Of a DNA stretch of 64,000 nucleotides, positions 45,454 through 56,173 are shown in pieces. Numbering within the stretch: the stretch's first letter is position 1; every line of letters starts with the position of its first letter. The translations under genes were made by a program, and so were the position numbers. The stretch is from Lutraria lutraria. Taxonomy: Eukaryota; Mollusca; Bivalvia; Venerida; Mactridae. Under the pieces are notes generated by a model. It worked only from the letters and a program-made list of their open reading frames with translations, did no database searches and was not told where the DNA came from. The stretch is taken from the NCBI GenBank assembly GCA_964023205.1, contig OZ026839.1, positions 13,794,386 through 13,858,385 of the forward strand, given 5' to 3'.

Positions 45454-45473
45454 ACGCACATATATATGTGCGT
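45454..45473. repeat. perfect 20-base palindrome
   Basis: ACGCACATATATATGTGCGT is fully self-complementary. No flanking direct repeat is obvious. Confidence 0.7.
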
Positions 45474-46018
45474 GATATTTACAATATGTAGTGGATGGCC
45501 ACACAATTAATTTCAGGAACAATGTTATTTAATCAGGTTTAACGTCAAGCTCAACCAATTCCCCGGGAACCAGTAAAAAAACGACACAAAAATAATACAT
45601 CGAAATCCAAATTTTAAAAAATATGATTCTCGACCACAACGAACACACGTATGCTAAATAGGTGGACATCACCATGCAAGATATTCTCTTGATGTTCACG
45701 AATTAACGCTAAACTGAAGCCAATCCATTACGCTAACAGATGAGGTGTTTGAAATGCGGCGACACAGATATAATCATAGTGAAACCAAATGCTCATTAAT
45801 ATGAGCATCACGTAAACAGCTCGTCACGAACAATATTCGAATAAAAATCTGTGTTTTTTGACAAGGATCAGAATACTGTCTCTTAGTTTTAACAGGGGTG
45901 ATATATAGCATCCCTGGTTTTAGAGAGTTAAAAACTGTAATTCAAAAACTAAGCGAACAGAATAAATTATCTAGACGAGTTATCAAAATTAAAATCGGTT
46001 CACCTGGAACCAATATAG

Positions 46019-46074
46019 AAAGGGAAGCAACTCTAGAAACATACAACATAATTCTGTTTTGGTTGCTTCCCTTT
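46019..46074. mobile_element. short foldback element
   Basis: aaagggaagcaactctagaa and ttggttgcttcccttt are inverted around about 20 bases. An 86-codon frame (45898-46158) runs across this and the 28-bp element at 46122 and is therefore unlikely to be a gene. Confidence 0.55.
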
Positions 46075-46121
46075 GTTGATGTTGCGCGGCGCAGAACGCT
46101 GTGTAATTGTCTTCACTTCTT

Positions 46122-46149
46122 CAAAGACCTAGTACTGTATAGTTCTTTG
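46122..46149. mobile_element. 28-bp palindromic mini-element, second copy
   Basis: CAAAGACCT on the left and AGTTCTTTG on the right enclose 10 bases. The perfect direct repeat ACTTCTT flanks it at 46115-46121 and 46150-46156. Same length and near-identical termini as 39672-39699. Confidence 0.7.
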
Positions 46150-46511
46150 ACTTCTTAGAAAGTTAAAAATTAATAAGATGGTTCCAATTAATAATTATTT
46201 AAAACGTGACGATGTCACAGCATCAAATGATCAACTAATCATCACATTTGAAAAAATAAAGATGTTAAATTGATTAACTTCAGTTCTTTGCCAATTATGG
46301 ACATATATAGATCTACGCACAAGTTAAGACATTTAAGCTTATCTGCCCTGAGCTATAGAATAGTGATTGACAATTTGAAAAGACACGGCAATTAATAGTT
46401 CCCATTTTGCACGATTAATTGAAGTTTATCAACTTTCTCGTGCAAAGAAGCTGATCATAATTTACAACGACAGGTATTGGCTAAAAATCAATCATTCGAT
46501 CCGTCCATTGT

Positions 46512-46576
46512 CCAATCACGTCATCCAATTATTAACCTCGAGGTTGGATTTTGGATGTCACAAAACTTTAACCAAT
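46512..46576 (+). promoter_or_regulatory. CCAAT/CRE-like promoter cluster
   Basis: CCAAT at 46512-46516, CACGTCA at 46517-46523, CCAAT at 46525-46529 and CCAAT at 46572-46576. On the minus strand the first block reads ATTGGATGACGTGATTGG, two NF-Y boxes around an ATF/CREB-type TGACGTG. A plausible exon and strong splice donor follow within 120 bases. Confidence 0.4.
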
Positions 46577-46599
46577 CAAATTGCAGATAATCTCACTGT

Positions 46600-46689
46600 C
46601 TGTTGAGATGTCAACAGCAAATATGGTGCACTAAAACACGCATTTGTTGTTGACCGACAAGAATGCCAGACGACAGTTGAAAGTAAGAG
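46600..46689 (+). other. candidate non-coding first exon of a plus-strand gene
   Basis: AAGAG/GTAAGT at 46690 is a consensus donor. Only very short ATG frames occur before it (for example ATGCCAGACGACAGTTGA), so it would be 5' untranslated sequence. The start is approximate. The downstream exons would lie beyond this window or are not recognised. Confidence 0.35.
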
Positions 46690-46991
46690 GTAAGTTAGTC
46701 CAGGAACGATACTTTTTCATTCCTGATTATTCCATTAAAACAAGGGTCTGTGATTTATAAGCTGTCACTTTCGTACTCAAAATTTATCATCCAAAATAAT
46801 AACAGTTATGCCTATATGGAACGCCTTGTATGTATCACAGGGATCCTTGTGCTACATAACTTGAATTGAATTTCTGAATAACTGCGTAAACAGTGCCTTA
46901 CATTTGTATTTGTTGGACAGCGAACTCCATTGTTAAAATTTCGTTTTAAATTTGTTATAATTACATCGTTATTTATTATTTATACTGTAAA

Positions 46992-47075
46992 TAGTTCCCA
47001 CATCTACCAATGCTTGTCAAATTTGCCATTGAAGGTGGCTGCCAAGGGAGGTAAATATTGTATATGTGGGAACTA
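46992..47075. mobile_element. 84-bp MITE, AGTTCCCACATCTAC family
   Basis: tagttcccacat and atgtgggaacta are terminal inverted repeats. tgccaagggaggtaaatatt matches the arm of the element at 17486-17791, of which this is a deletion derivative. Confidence 0.7.
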
Positions 47076-47085
47076 TGTATTTATA

Positions 47086-47162
47086 ATAGGGAACTGACAC
47101 AATTTTTATTATTTTAGAAAAAGTGACACTTTTTTCAATTTTTTTTTGTGTCAGTCCCCTAT
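47086..47162. mobile_element. 77-bp foldback, ATAGGGACTGACAC ends
   Basis: atagggaactgacacaattt and ttgtgtcagtcccctat are inverted with one or two mismatches. It sits between two other elements, within 10 bases of the first. Confidence 0.65.
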
Positions 47163-47170
47163 GGTATTAA

Positions 47171-47676
47171 CAAGGACTTATATACATACATGGATTTGCA
47201 ACTGCTAAAAATAGCTCAAACGATATCGTTCGGCGATCCTACAATGCATTGCTATATACTCGGCAATGTCCGACAGCTGTAATTGGGTGTTTACGAATTT
47301 GATTATACTAAACAAACTCTGACAATTGGGCACGGGAAATTGGTAAAGGATGCAACAAATTCCTTAAAGATATTGAGATACATTTATTATCCACAAAGTC
47401 TAAGTATAAGCATTGAAAAAGGCATCAGTCGAACATTTTAAATTCCAAGACGGCGGACATCTATTATAATCCTTTCGTCTCCGAGATTAAACATTCGGAA
47501 TACCACGGATATTTTCACTGTTATTATCATTCGGATTATCACGGATATTTTCGTATTTTCGCTTTTGTAAACAATAGCTTGTATTCCCGTTGATTCACGT
47601 CTTATTATCGCGGGATTTGATTACTTTAAACTGTTAATACGGAAGTTGCGAATCCATGTATGTATATAAGTCCTTG
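47171..47676. mobile_element. 506-bp MITE with CAAGGACTTATATACATACA ends
   Basis: Terminal inverted repeats of about 33 bp (continuing tggatt and gcaact). The perfect direct repeat GTATTAA flanks it at 47164-47170 and 47677-47683. The interior has no useful frame. The 37-bp element at 40106 has the same first 21 bases. A 7-bp duplication is compatible with P, Dada or some hAT-like elements, but it is not assigned. Confidence 0.85.
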
Positions 47677-47879
47677 GTATTAATAAGTACTAGGACTTGA
47701 GTTACTTTCAATACGAATAAATTATGGCGTTTACAAACCAGATGGGGTGATATTTGCAACAACATTTCTCAACCACTTTTATCACGATAAATATGGGCAT
47801 CATATTTGGTCAAAATTTCTTTTTGAAAAAAATGACATGGAATTGGGTTTATTTCAGTCCACCACAGGTTTTTTTTCCG

Positions 47880-48190
47880 GTATTTTAGGAATATGACCCA
47901 TTCCCTTAAAAATTGGGATTGGGAATTTTCACGGTGTTTTAATAAAAATTGGGAAAAAATGTATATATATCTACAATTTTTGCAATGTTCAAATTATTCT
48001 ACTTTTTCTCCCATAGAACAGTAGTAGTATCAGGTATTTACTACCAATAGTGATGTTATAGAACTTACAAAAATAAAAAAAATAGGCCTAATTTATATAT
48101 ATATATATTGGGGGGGGGGGGGAATTTTTGTCTGTGAATTGGGAAAAAAAGATGCTATTTTCCATTGGGAATATGACCAAATTTCGTCTA
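47880..48190. repeat. dispersed 'ttgggaaaa' repeat with TA and G runs
   Basis: Words such as aattgggattgggaatttt, gaattgggaaaaaaa and ccattgggaatatgacc. A (TA)n run and twelve or so G lie at 48093-48121. Possibly related to 9822-10045. Confidence 0.5.
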
Positions 48191-48327
48191 TAAAATCGCC
48201 CCAAAAATCCCTGCACCAATTAAATGAAAGTGATTATTACTGGTCATCAGTTCTTGTCATTCTTTAATATTGACTTTCTATTTGATACATGTGTGTATTA
48301 TATGTAATAAGAGAAGGAAACATATTG

Positions 48328-48393
48328 TACCCAATGCGGGGTTCGAACCTCCTGCTTGCAAGTCAGATGCTCTACTGACTGAGCTAATCAGGC
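48328..48393 (-). mobile_element. tRNA-Ala-like SINE head or tRNA pseudogene
   Basis: In reverse complement: gcctgattagctcagtcagt, tagagcatctgacttgcaag (anticodon loop cttgcaa, TGC), gaggttcgaaccccgcattg. The acceptor stem pairs mostly through G-U, and the 5' half of the T stem and variable loop are short by about six bases, so a working tRNA is unlikely. Confidence 0.5.
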
Positions 48394-49204
48394 TGTTTAT
48401 ATTACAGCCAATTTATAAATACAAATATCATATACCATACTGCTACACATATTATTTCCTATAATAGATTTTATAATTACCGGTGTTCATATTTACAACC
48501 TGTCTAATCATTGTATGTCAGCCTTTTTGTTGAAAGAAGACTCACGTTGGACTGTGTGGTTAGCACTAAAGTTTAATATTACAGTCACACTGTGTGAAAT
48601 GCTGCGCACTTATAGTAGAGGCTAAAGTTTAATCATGCCTGGACTGTGTTTTATGTTTTATTTTTGTCTAGTCTTCTTTTGTTATGCATTGAATTGGTAA
48701 GTGCAAAGAGATATATATTACATTGAGAAATTTCAATGGATATTTGTGGTTATGATACCCATATAGGTTTTATAACACATATTGTGCTTAGGTGCCGTGA
48801 TTGTGTCATTATTGTAGATTGTGACAGATAATGGTGTTTATACGTGGTCAGATTTCGACACCCTGCAGGCTGAAGTGGTCACCTGGTGTGCTGGGATAAA
48901 GTTACAGTTTACTTTCACAATATAGATATACAAATATTTAGTTACAATAAGTAAGTTAGAGCAACTATAAAGATTTAAGTTTCTTGTTCAAAAACTATTA
49001 CACTTGACTTTTAACCTTTTGTTCTAAAATGCTGTCCATTTTAAGTAAAATCTAACAATAGCCTCTTTATTTACCTTTTGAAATTTCCTCATGTGGAATA
49101 AACTTACGGCTAAACTAATTGCCATTTTTAACTGATTTTACATTGTATGTAGAATTAATCAAATCAATTTGATGTTAATCAACTTTCAGGCATTTTATGT
49201 AATG

Positions 49205-49440
49205 ACTTTATGCACCGATTATTATGCCTGCTTTCAAAGAAAAGGGGGTATATGGTGTTGGACATGTCAGTCGGTCAGTCCGTCTGTAACCAAACTTTGT
49301 CCAACCAATAACTAGAGAATGATTTGGCCTAAGCTCTTCAGATTTGCTTGGGGTGTTGGTCATCACATGAAGATGACCCCTATTGATTTTGAGGTCAGTA
49401 TGTCAAGGTCACAGGGGGCATCAGTGTTTCACAAACATTT
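49205..49440 (+). repeat. mollusc dispersed repeat ('gggggtatat...tcggtcagtc')
   Basis: gcctgctttcaaagaaaagg, gttggacatgtcagtcggtc, tggtcatcacatgaagatga, gaggtcagtatgtcaaggtc follow in order. I recognise this as a dispersed repeat of mollusc genomes, usually non-coding. Confidence 0.65.
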
Positions 49441-50586
49441 CTTGTTTGTTTTCTTTTTAGACAGAATTAAAGACTGCAGTCACTTGAATTTGATGCTGCA
49501 GATTAGAAGCAAAGTCCAGGAGAATAATTGTTGATGACTGTAATTACTTGATGTGAAGGTTTGAATCCTTAGTCTTGTATTACCAATAAGTTGTGGATGA
49601 CCAGAAAAAATAGTATGTAAGTACATATCCTTGTTGTAAGTATCAAGTATTGTAATATTGGTTCAATAATAAAATACAACGGGCCTGTACTCATGGAACA
49701 CTAGCTGTCTACTCTGTTGGCAGTATTTTGTTTGTGGATGCTATTTTTTTAACTGTGATGCAAATGTGCTTTATTGATTATATATTTATTGTTTTACAAA
49801 AATTTAATGAAGTGTAGGTTTTGGTACCAGTCTGGAACTTGTGCCTCTTACCTGATAACCAGGACAAGTAAAAACTGACTCAGCAAGGAATATTATTGCC
49901 ATTTTGTTCACATTAAGTGTTTGGTAACAAAATTTTGATAAAATTTCTATCTGTTTCAGAATCTTATGTCACACACTGTGCAATATTTTCATGTATAAAT
50001 AATTGCTAAAGCATTATATAGTATTCTGAAAATGAAGTGATATTTATTCTGTTCTATTCTGTTCTGCAAAAAACTTCACAATACTTAGTTGACGTTAGAG
50101 TTTTGAACAGGTAAAGTTTGCTTGCCTAATCTGACGGAGATGTGCAAATATTTCAGTTGGCAATTTCAAGCACTCTTGAAATCAATTAATTGCCAATGAT
50201 TTCAAGAGCTCTTCTTAAATTACCTCAGACTCGACTGTTTTATATGCATATCAATCTGTTTCTAGGTTGAAGGCTCTTCTTATTATTGATTTATGCTAAG
50301 TTCATTACATGTTTATGTTTGCTAGTCTGCAAAAGAACATTTGGGATAAAAAAAATTGGCAGAATTGTAAGATACTGGAAGTTTTTTTTCCCCTTTTAGA
50401 ACCTGGTTGATTGCTGTTGAATTACCTTTATTTTTATAAAAGAAAATTGGGATAAAATCAAATAGCTAAACCTTGATAATTAGGAGGATGAGTCATAATG
50501 TGTGTTGCGGGAGGAGGGGGATATGTTACAGTACAATACAAGTATAATATTATTTAGTTCTTTGGGAAATCAAAATATTTCATATA
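49441..50586. other. no gene recognised
   Basis: AT-rich sequence, possibly part of a long first intron of the plus-strand gene proposed at 46.6 kb. Confidence 0.35.
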
Positions 50587-51536
50587 CAGTAAAACCATGG
50601 ATTATCCGAATGTCATTGGGACCTGAAAAATCATTCGGATAATCCATGGTTTCGAATAATCCATTTCAGTATAATGTATTGGTTGGAAACGATAAATTCC
50701 GTACTGTCCGCATATTGCAAGGGAGTTAACTCTCGTATGTAAACATGACGTTATTTATTTGAGTGATAATAAGAATAAAATAAAATGTACAACAAACACT
50801 TATTATTTATCATTGTTTTATGAATGTATATGAGTTAACCAATGAAACAATAATTCTTGTTAAATAAATATCCGCGCATTTATGGATTATGCAGAACACA
50901 ATCCGACACAATAATATGTCATTCTCACTTCACTTACTAACGATCGACTAGGCATCGCTATCGTAACATTCTAAGACAAATAAAGAATCGAAGACGTAAT
51001 GTTTTTAGGTTTGGTACGTTTTTTCACTAAATCATCATATTCTAGTTAGCTTTGTTTAACTGTGTTCGAATCTGTTTTTAAATTTTTATTGACGCTGAAA
51101 AATGCAAATAAGTTCATACAGATCACCAAGCAGGTACGTACGCATATTAACTTATTATACCCGAGATCATAGTGTAATATTCGTCGCGATTAGTATAAAA
51201 GCGTAACAAACAATATGGTCAACTTAACGATAATTAAACTGTTGACACGCTTCGTGTATGAATTGATGTGACACATTGTTTGTCACACGACATTTGATTC
51301 TCAATCGGCCACTGTTAAATTGACGACTTCGAATAATAGGTGTGAAAATACGCGCAATTGTAATTTTAGGGACCAAATAATGCATTCGGATTACACCAGG
51401 TATTCGTAAAATCCGATTCGTATAACCGGGGTTCGTTGTACTTGAAATATATAGAGACGTAATCGGGACCGTAGATTTTATTCGGATAATGCCGGGTATT
51501 CGAATAATCGGTGTTCGGACAATCGAGGTTTTACTG
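50587..51536. mobile_element. 950-bp pogo/Tigger-like element, non-autonomous
   Basis: Left cagtaaaaccatggattatc and right acaatcgaggttttactg, with TA both sides (50585-50586, 51537-51538). Repeated attatccgaa/ttcggataat words near both ends. No transposase frame, so it is a deleted copy of a larger element. Confidence 0.8.
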
Positions 51537-51538
51537 TA

Positions 51539-53510
51539 TAAAAAAAAAATGCTAATTTTTACCTATCTATAAAAATCTTTGTGTTATGCCAGCAGTTGAA
51601 AACAAGGAAGAAATTATCATCATGTTTATTATTGTGATTCAATCTTCATTTGTTGAAAAAAGAATGTTGTGTACTATACTGTTTAATTTTACCCGACCCA
51701 CCCTACCGGTATTTGTTTAGCTCCGACCCTCAAATTCTTACAGCAAAATCCTAAGTTCAGAAATATTTAGGGACAGATTATACATCCAAAGTGCAAAAGG
51801 TAGGCCTATGTGTAGAAAACAAACAGAAAAAATGTTTTGTGAACTAGCTACATTTCTCTTTATAATTACAAAATGGTGGTTTTTAGTCTAAAAAATATCA
51901 GTAATATCAAGTTTGCTGATTTTGGCAGAGTTACAGCCCTTTGACTTTTTAAATGAGTTCAATAGGGCGGTATGTAAAGACTGTCAGTAATCTATATCTA
52001 GCTTAGCAATTTGGTTAAAGTCTTAAATGTTTAAAAGGAAACACTAGAGAGTTTTACTTTAATGATATTCAGCAGAGTTGTGGCCCTTAGAAAGTCTTTT
52101 TAATGAGACACATTTTGCTATCAATAAAATCAATCTCTAGATGTACTAATTTAATACGAAATTTTCTTTGATCAAGATTGTCAGTTCTATCTTTCACCCG
52201 AACTGTCCCATTTGTCATATAGCTTTATATCTTGTCACTGTATTTAATCTTTTAGCACTTTGTTACCCCAACTTTCCTTAATTTATCCTGTGTATCACAT
52301 TCAAATCTGTCTGTTTAACGCATTTTATTGACAAAATTATGTCTAAGTAGCTTCATACACCACAGGTGTATAAGCCCCATGTTTGATTGGCATATAATTG
52401 ACCAGATTATGGGTTTCAAGCCATTTATTTATTTCTCTATGACGACTATGGATTAAGAAGCTTTGGGGTCAGTTGCACAGTGTGCTAGTATTATGAATGG
52501 ATGGTATAAGGATCAATCGTCTGATTCACATGTTTGCGTGTGACTAGTTTCTGTTATTACTTCAGAGTAATGATCAAATGTAAGGGAGATAATCCTTGGA
52601 TTATAAACGGTTAATCATTGCATGAAAGAGGTCTGAAATTGGATTAAGATTAATTCTTGTTATATACACATCTGTAATCTTAATTGCCTGGTCATTTTTG
52701 ATTGATTACAGATTAATGGTAAAATCTTCAATGTATTAAATGAGATTTGAACTTTTGTATGTATAAATATTTTGATGTAAAGATTTGTGACTAATCTTAA
52801 TATCCGTATTGTAAAAGTATTTTTATAGGCTTGAACTGGAATGACTTTTTTATATGATTTTTTTTTATTACATTGATAAGGTCGTCCTTTAAAAATTTTG
52901 GTTGACAAATTCGCAAATAAACCTTTCAAAAATCCACAACCAAAAATCTTCATGAAAAAATGAAACTCTGAAATAGCCAATACATTTTGCATACTTTAGG
53001 AAAAAATAAAAATCAAGAATTCTTAATACGAAAATTCTTATTGTGATACTGTCATGTCAATTTGCAGTACAGCATCTTGTAATTAGAAGTTGGCAGATAT
53101 TTCTCTCATGTAAAATTCCCATTATCATTGACATGTGTCATGTTTTTTTAACATAGATATTGTCTAATTTACCTATAATACTATTTTTGGTTCAAAATCA
53201 TATTATATATTAATGGAACACATATCCTACCTCTAATCTTTCTTTGAAATGGTGAAAGTAATTAAACCTACCAATCCCATTACATGTTTCCATCAAAACT
53301 GTTGTTAAAACAATCTGTGTATTCAAATTAATTAAAGCTACAATACCTTAAATATTTAATTTTCGTGATATTGGTACCCATAAAATAATTGATTGTCTGT
53401 CGTTTCTTTAGATAAGTCATTCTTTCCATAGAAGCCAATGTTTATTTTGCATGATTTACCTCCTTTTTAACTGATACAGATCATCAAAAATTCTTTGAAG
53501 AATCTAGAAA
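51539..53510. other. no gene recognised
   Basis: AT-rich. A 110-codon minus-strand frame (52660-52992) has no domain, and its Lys/Phe/Ile-rich composition fits chance. Confidence 0.35.
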
Positions 53511-53757
53511 GGGACCTCGGTGTTCGAGTGGTCATGGTCTCAGACTTGTAACCTCCAATCATTCACTGCAGCTGTGAGTTTAAAACCCACCTGGGGCCGT
53601 GCAGGTAAAGTTTGCACGCAAGGCACCTGTCCAGCTAAGTTACAAAAGGTAGTTGGTTCTGTCCAAGTGTTCCTCTGGGGTCTTCTTCAATCATTAAAGG
53701 GTAGAACGTTGCAGAATGTCCTGTCTGTTAGTGTGATATTGAACCTCAGTGAAAAAG
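53511..53757 (+). mobile_element. tRNA-derived SINE (family C)
   Basis: gggacctcggtgttcgagtg and tggtcatggtctcagac give a box A like that of family B; gtgagtttaaaacccacc is a worn box B. Body words gttggttctgtccaagtgtt and cctgtctgttagtgtgatat follow. Related to, but distinct from, family B. Confidence 0.6.
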
Positions 53758-55794
53758 GATTCAGTACTGTATGTTCAACATAAAATAACAAGTGCCCTAC
53801 TTTGAAATGCTCATCTAAACCAAATGTTATCTTAAGCATTGAAATTCTCTTGATTCAGATATTGATCACGGATCTCCATTAAGACTTGAGAGGATGCATT
53901 CTCAAGTTTTGTACTCTTAGATCCTGTGTATATATAGCTGATATGAAGATAAATGTATGTAATAAATAAATTAATCTGAAATCAGACACTGACAAGAGTA
54001 TGGGAATTATTACATAATACCTCATTACTACAGTTATTCATAATTAAGCGTGTCTTTTATATACCTTATTGACTGGTCATCTCCTTAAGGGCATTTGAAA
54101 TATGATCATCATATGGCTAGTAGCTATTTGTTGTTTTCAATCAGTGAAGAGTTGTCAAATTAGGTCGATAATGACGACTTGTAAATGGCCATTGGTCATA
54201 TTGATACGTATTGTCATTAGGCATTCATTTAGAGGAGGGGGTAAATACTCAGTTTATGGTCTTATTTACTTGTTTGTGATACATGTAAACTAATAAGGTC
54301 TGTGGTTTGTAGTCAGTTATCAATTTACTACTTATCAATACAAATTGGTTACCATGGATATAAATTTGTTGTTAATTTATGAGTTATATTTTGTTTGTAT
54401 GTAATGAATGAAATATCAATTTATGACATAAGTGTGGGATTAATTATTAATGAGCTTGTATATGGTGATTCATAGCATCTAAACTCAAAGGTTGGATTTG
54501 TGTTAAATGATATAACATAACATATAGTTTATTATAACATACACAGTAAATATAGCCAAACAAACAAAAATAAGATATAAGTGTGCTCTTAAACTCAAAA
54601 TCAGGATTACAACAAAAATAACTAATTTCATGGACTTAACACAGAATATTTGAATAATTCTAAAGTAGGTGAGTGTTTATTACCATTTTAGTTTCACATT
54701 AAATTGTCTTATTTAGCTGTCTGAAGGTACAACTGAGTCAAATCCTGGTTTGTGTTGAAGATAAAAAACAAAACAAAATCTGTGTAAAAAAATATTTTTT
54801 CAAATATTTCAGTTTTATCAAACCAGACAGATAGTATATGTTAAAACAGGAAGTTCGTATCTAATAATTATCTTATTATCATAATGATAATGATTCAATC
54901 ATTTTAAGACTGTTAGTCTTTATCAAAATCCTTAAGAATTGCTTATCTTTTCAGATTGAATGATTAATAAAGTGGTTTTGATAAATAAATAACTTTAAAA
55001 ACAATTCCTTTGTATCAATTTTTATCCCTTACCTTCTTAGCAAATGTATAACTTTAACATTTACATTAAAGAGTAATGTGCTTATAATTCTCTTGGAATT
55101 TAAATGAATACATAATCAAGCCACACATATTATCGGTATTGTGTGTTTTTAGTTAATACAAGAAGTGGCTTTGCCAAAAGGGGAGGTTACTCTTGTCTGA
55201 ATAAGTGATTATGTTTATCTACATACCATCGCTATCTGGACAGGTTATTTATAGATTTTAGGTGGGTTAAAGTGATCGTAAATACTTACTCATCATTCAG
55301 CTGTATAGTTGTAAACTTAAAAAACATTTTATATAAGTGTACAGTATTAGTTAGATGTGTCATTTTGTATGATATTTTAACAGTGTTTTTTTTGTGTTTG
55401 TGACATTTTCAAATTTATCTGGAGTTTAGCATTTGAGTTTTATCCTACTTTCCTGAGGTTTTTGAATGTCAGCTGAGATTAGATATCTTGTCCTATATAA
55501 CTGTTAGGGACAGACTTGTCAATTCAGACATTGTGTATAATAGCAATGTACATTTGTATATTTTAGTAAAGTGTAGATTTTTGACTGACATTGATCATGG
55601 ATTGTAATGGGGATTAGAAGATATCTGTAAACCTCAAGGATTATTGACTGTTAGAAAAAAATGGTTATTGAAAAACAGGTAAGAATTTCTTACAGTACAA
55701 CAAACAAACATTAGTTTTGTTTTACATTAATTTTGTATTAGAACTTGTGGTGAGTTGAGAGTAATGTGTCAGTTATTTGGCTCACCTGATTTAA
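53758..55794. other. no gene recognised
   Basis: AT-rich with no supported exon or element. Confidence 0.35.
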
Positions 55795-56173
55795 TATTGT
55801 AGGTTACTATTTGGTTTGATTTTCTAACATTATAGATAATGATTTGGAACTAACCTGAAAACCTCAGGCTCTGATTGGTTGGTTCTGAGCACTGTTTGAA
55901 ATTGACCAATGACAAATCAGTATTGTAGGTTACTATTTGCTTTGATTTTCTAACGTTATAGATAATGATTTGGAACTAACCTGAAAACCTCAGGCTCTGA
56001 TTGGTTGGTTCTGAGCACTGTTTGAAATTGACCAATGACAAATCAGTATTGTAGGTTACTATTTGTTTTGATTTTTCTAATGTTATAGATAATGATTTGG
56101 AACTAACCTGAAAACCTCAGGCTCTGATTGGTTGGTTCTGAGCACTGTTTGAAATTGACCAATGACAAATCAG
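55795..56173. repeat. 126-bp tandem repeat, three copies
   Basis: Units start at 55795, 55921 and 56047 (tattgtaggttactatttg) and are almost identical. Each contains ctgattggttggttctgagc and attgaccaatgac, that is, one ATTGG and one CCAAT facing each other about 30 bases apart. Confidence 0.95.

Noticed and set aside
45898..46158. 86-codon plus-strand frame as a gene
   Set aside because: It runs through a foldback element and the 28-bp mini-element, so its continuity is probably accidental.
48328..48393. Functional tRNA-Ala(TGC)
   Set aside because: The acceptor stem is mostly G-U, and the T stem and variable loop are incomplete; a SINE head or pseudogene fits better.
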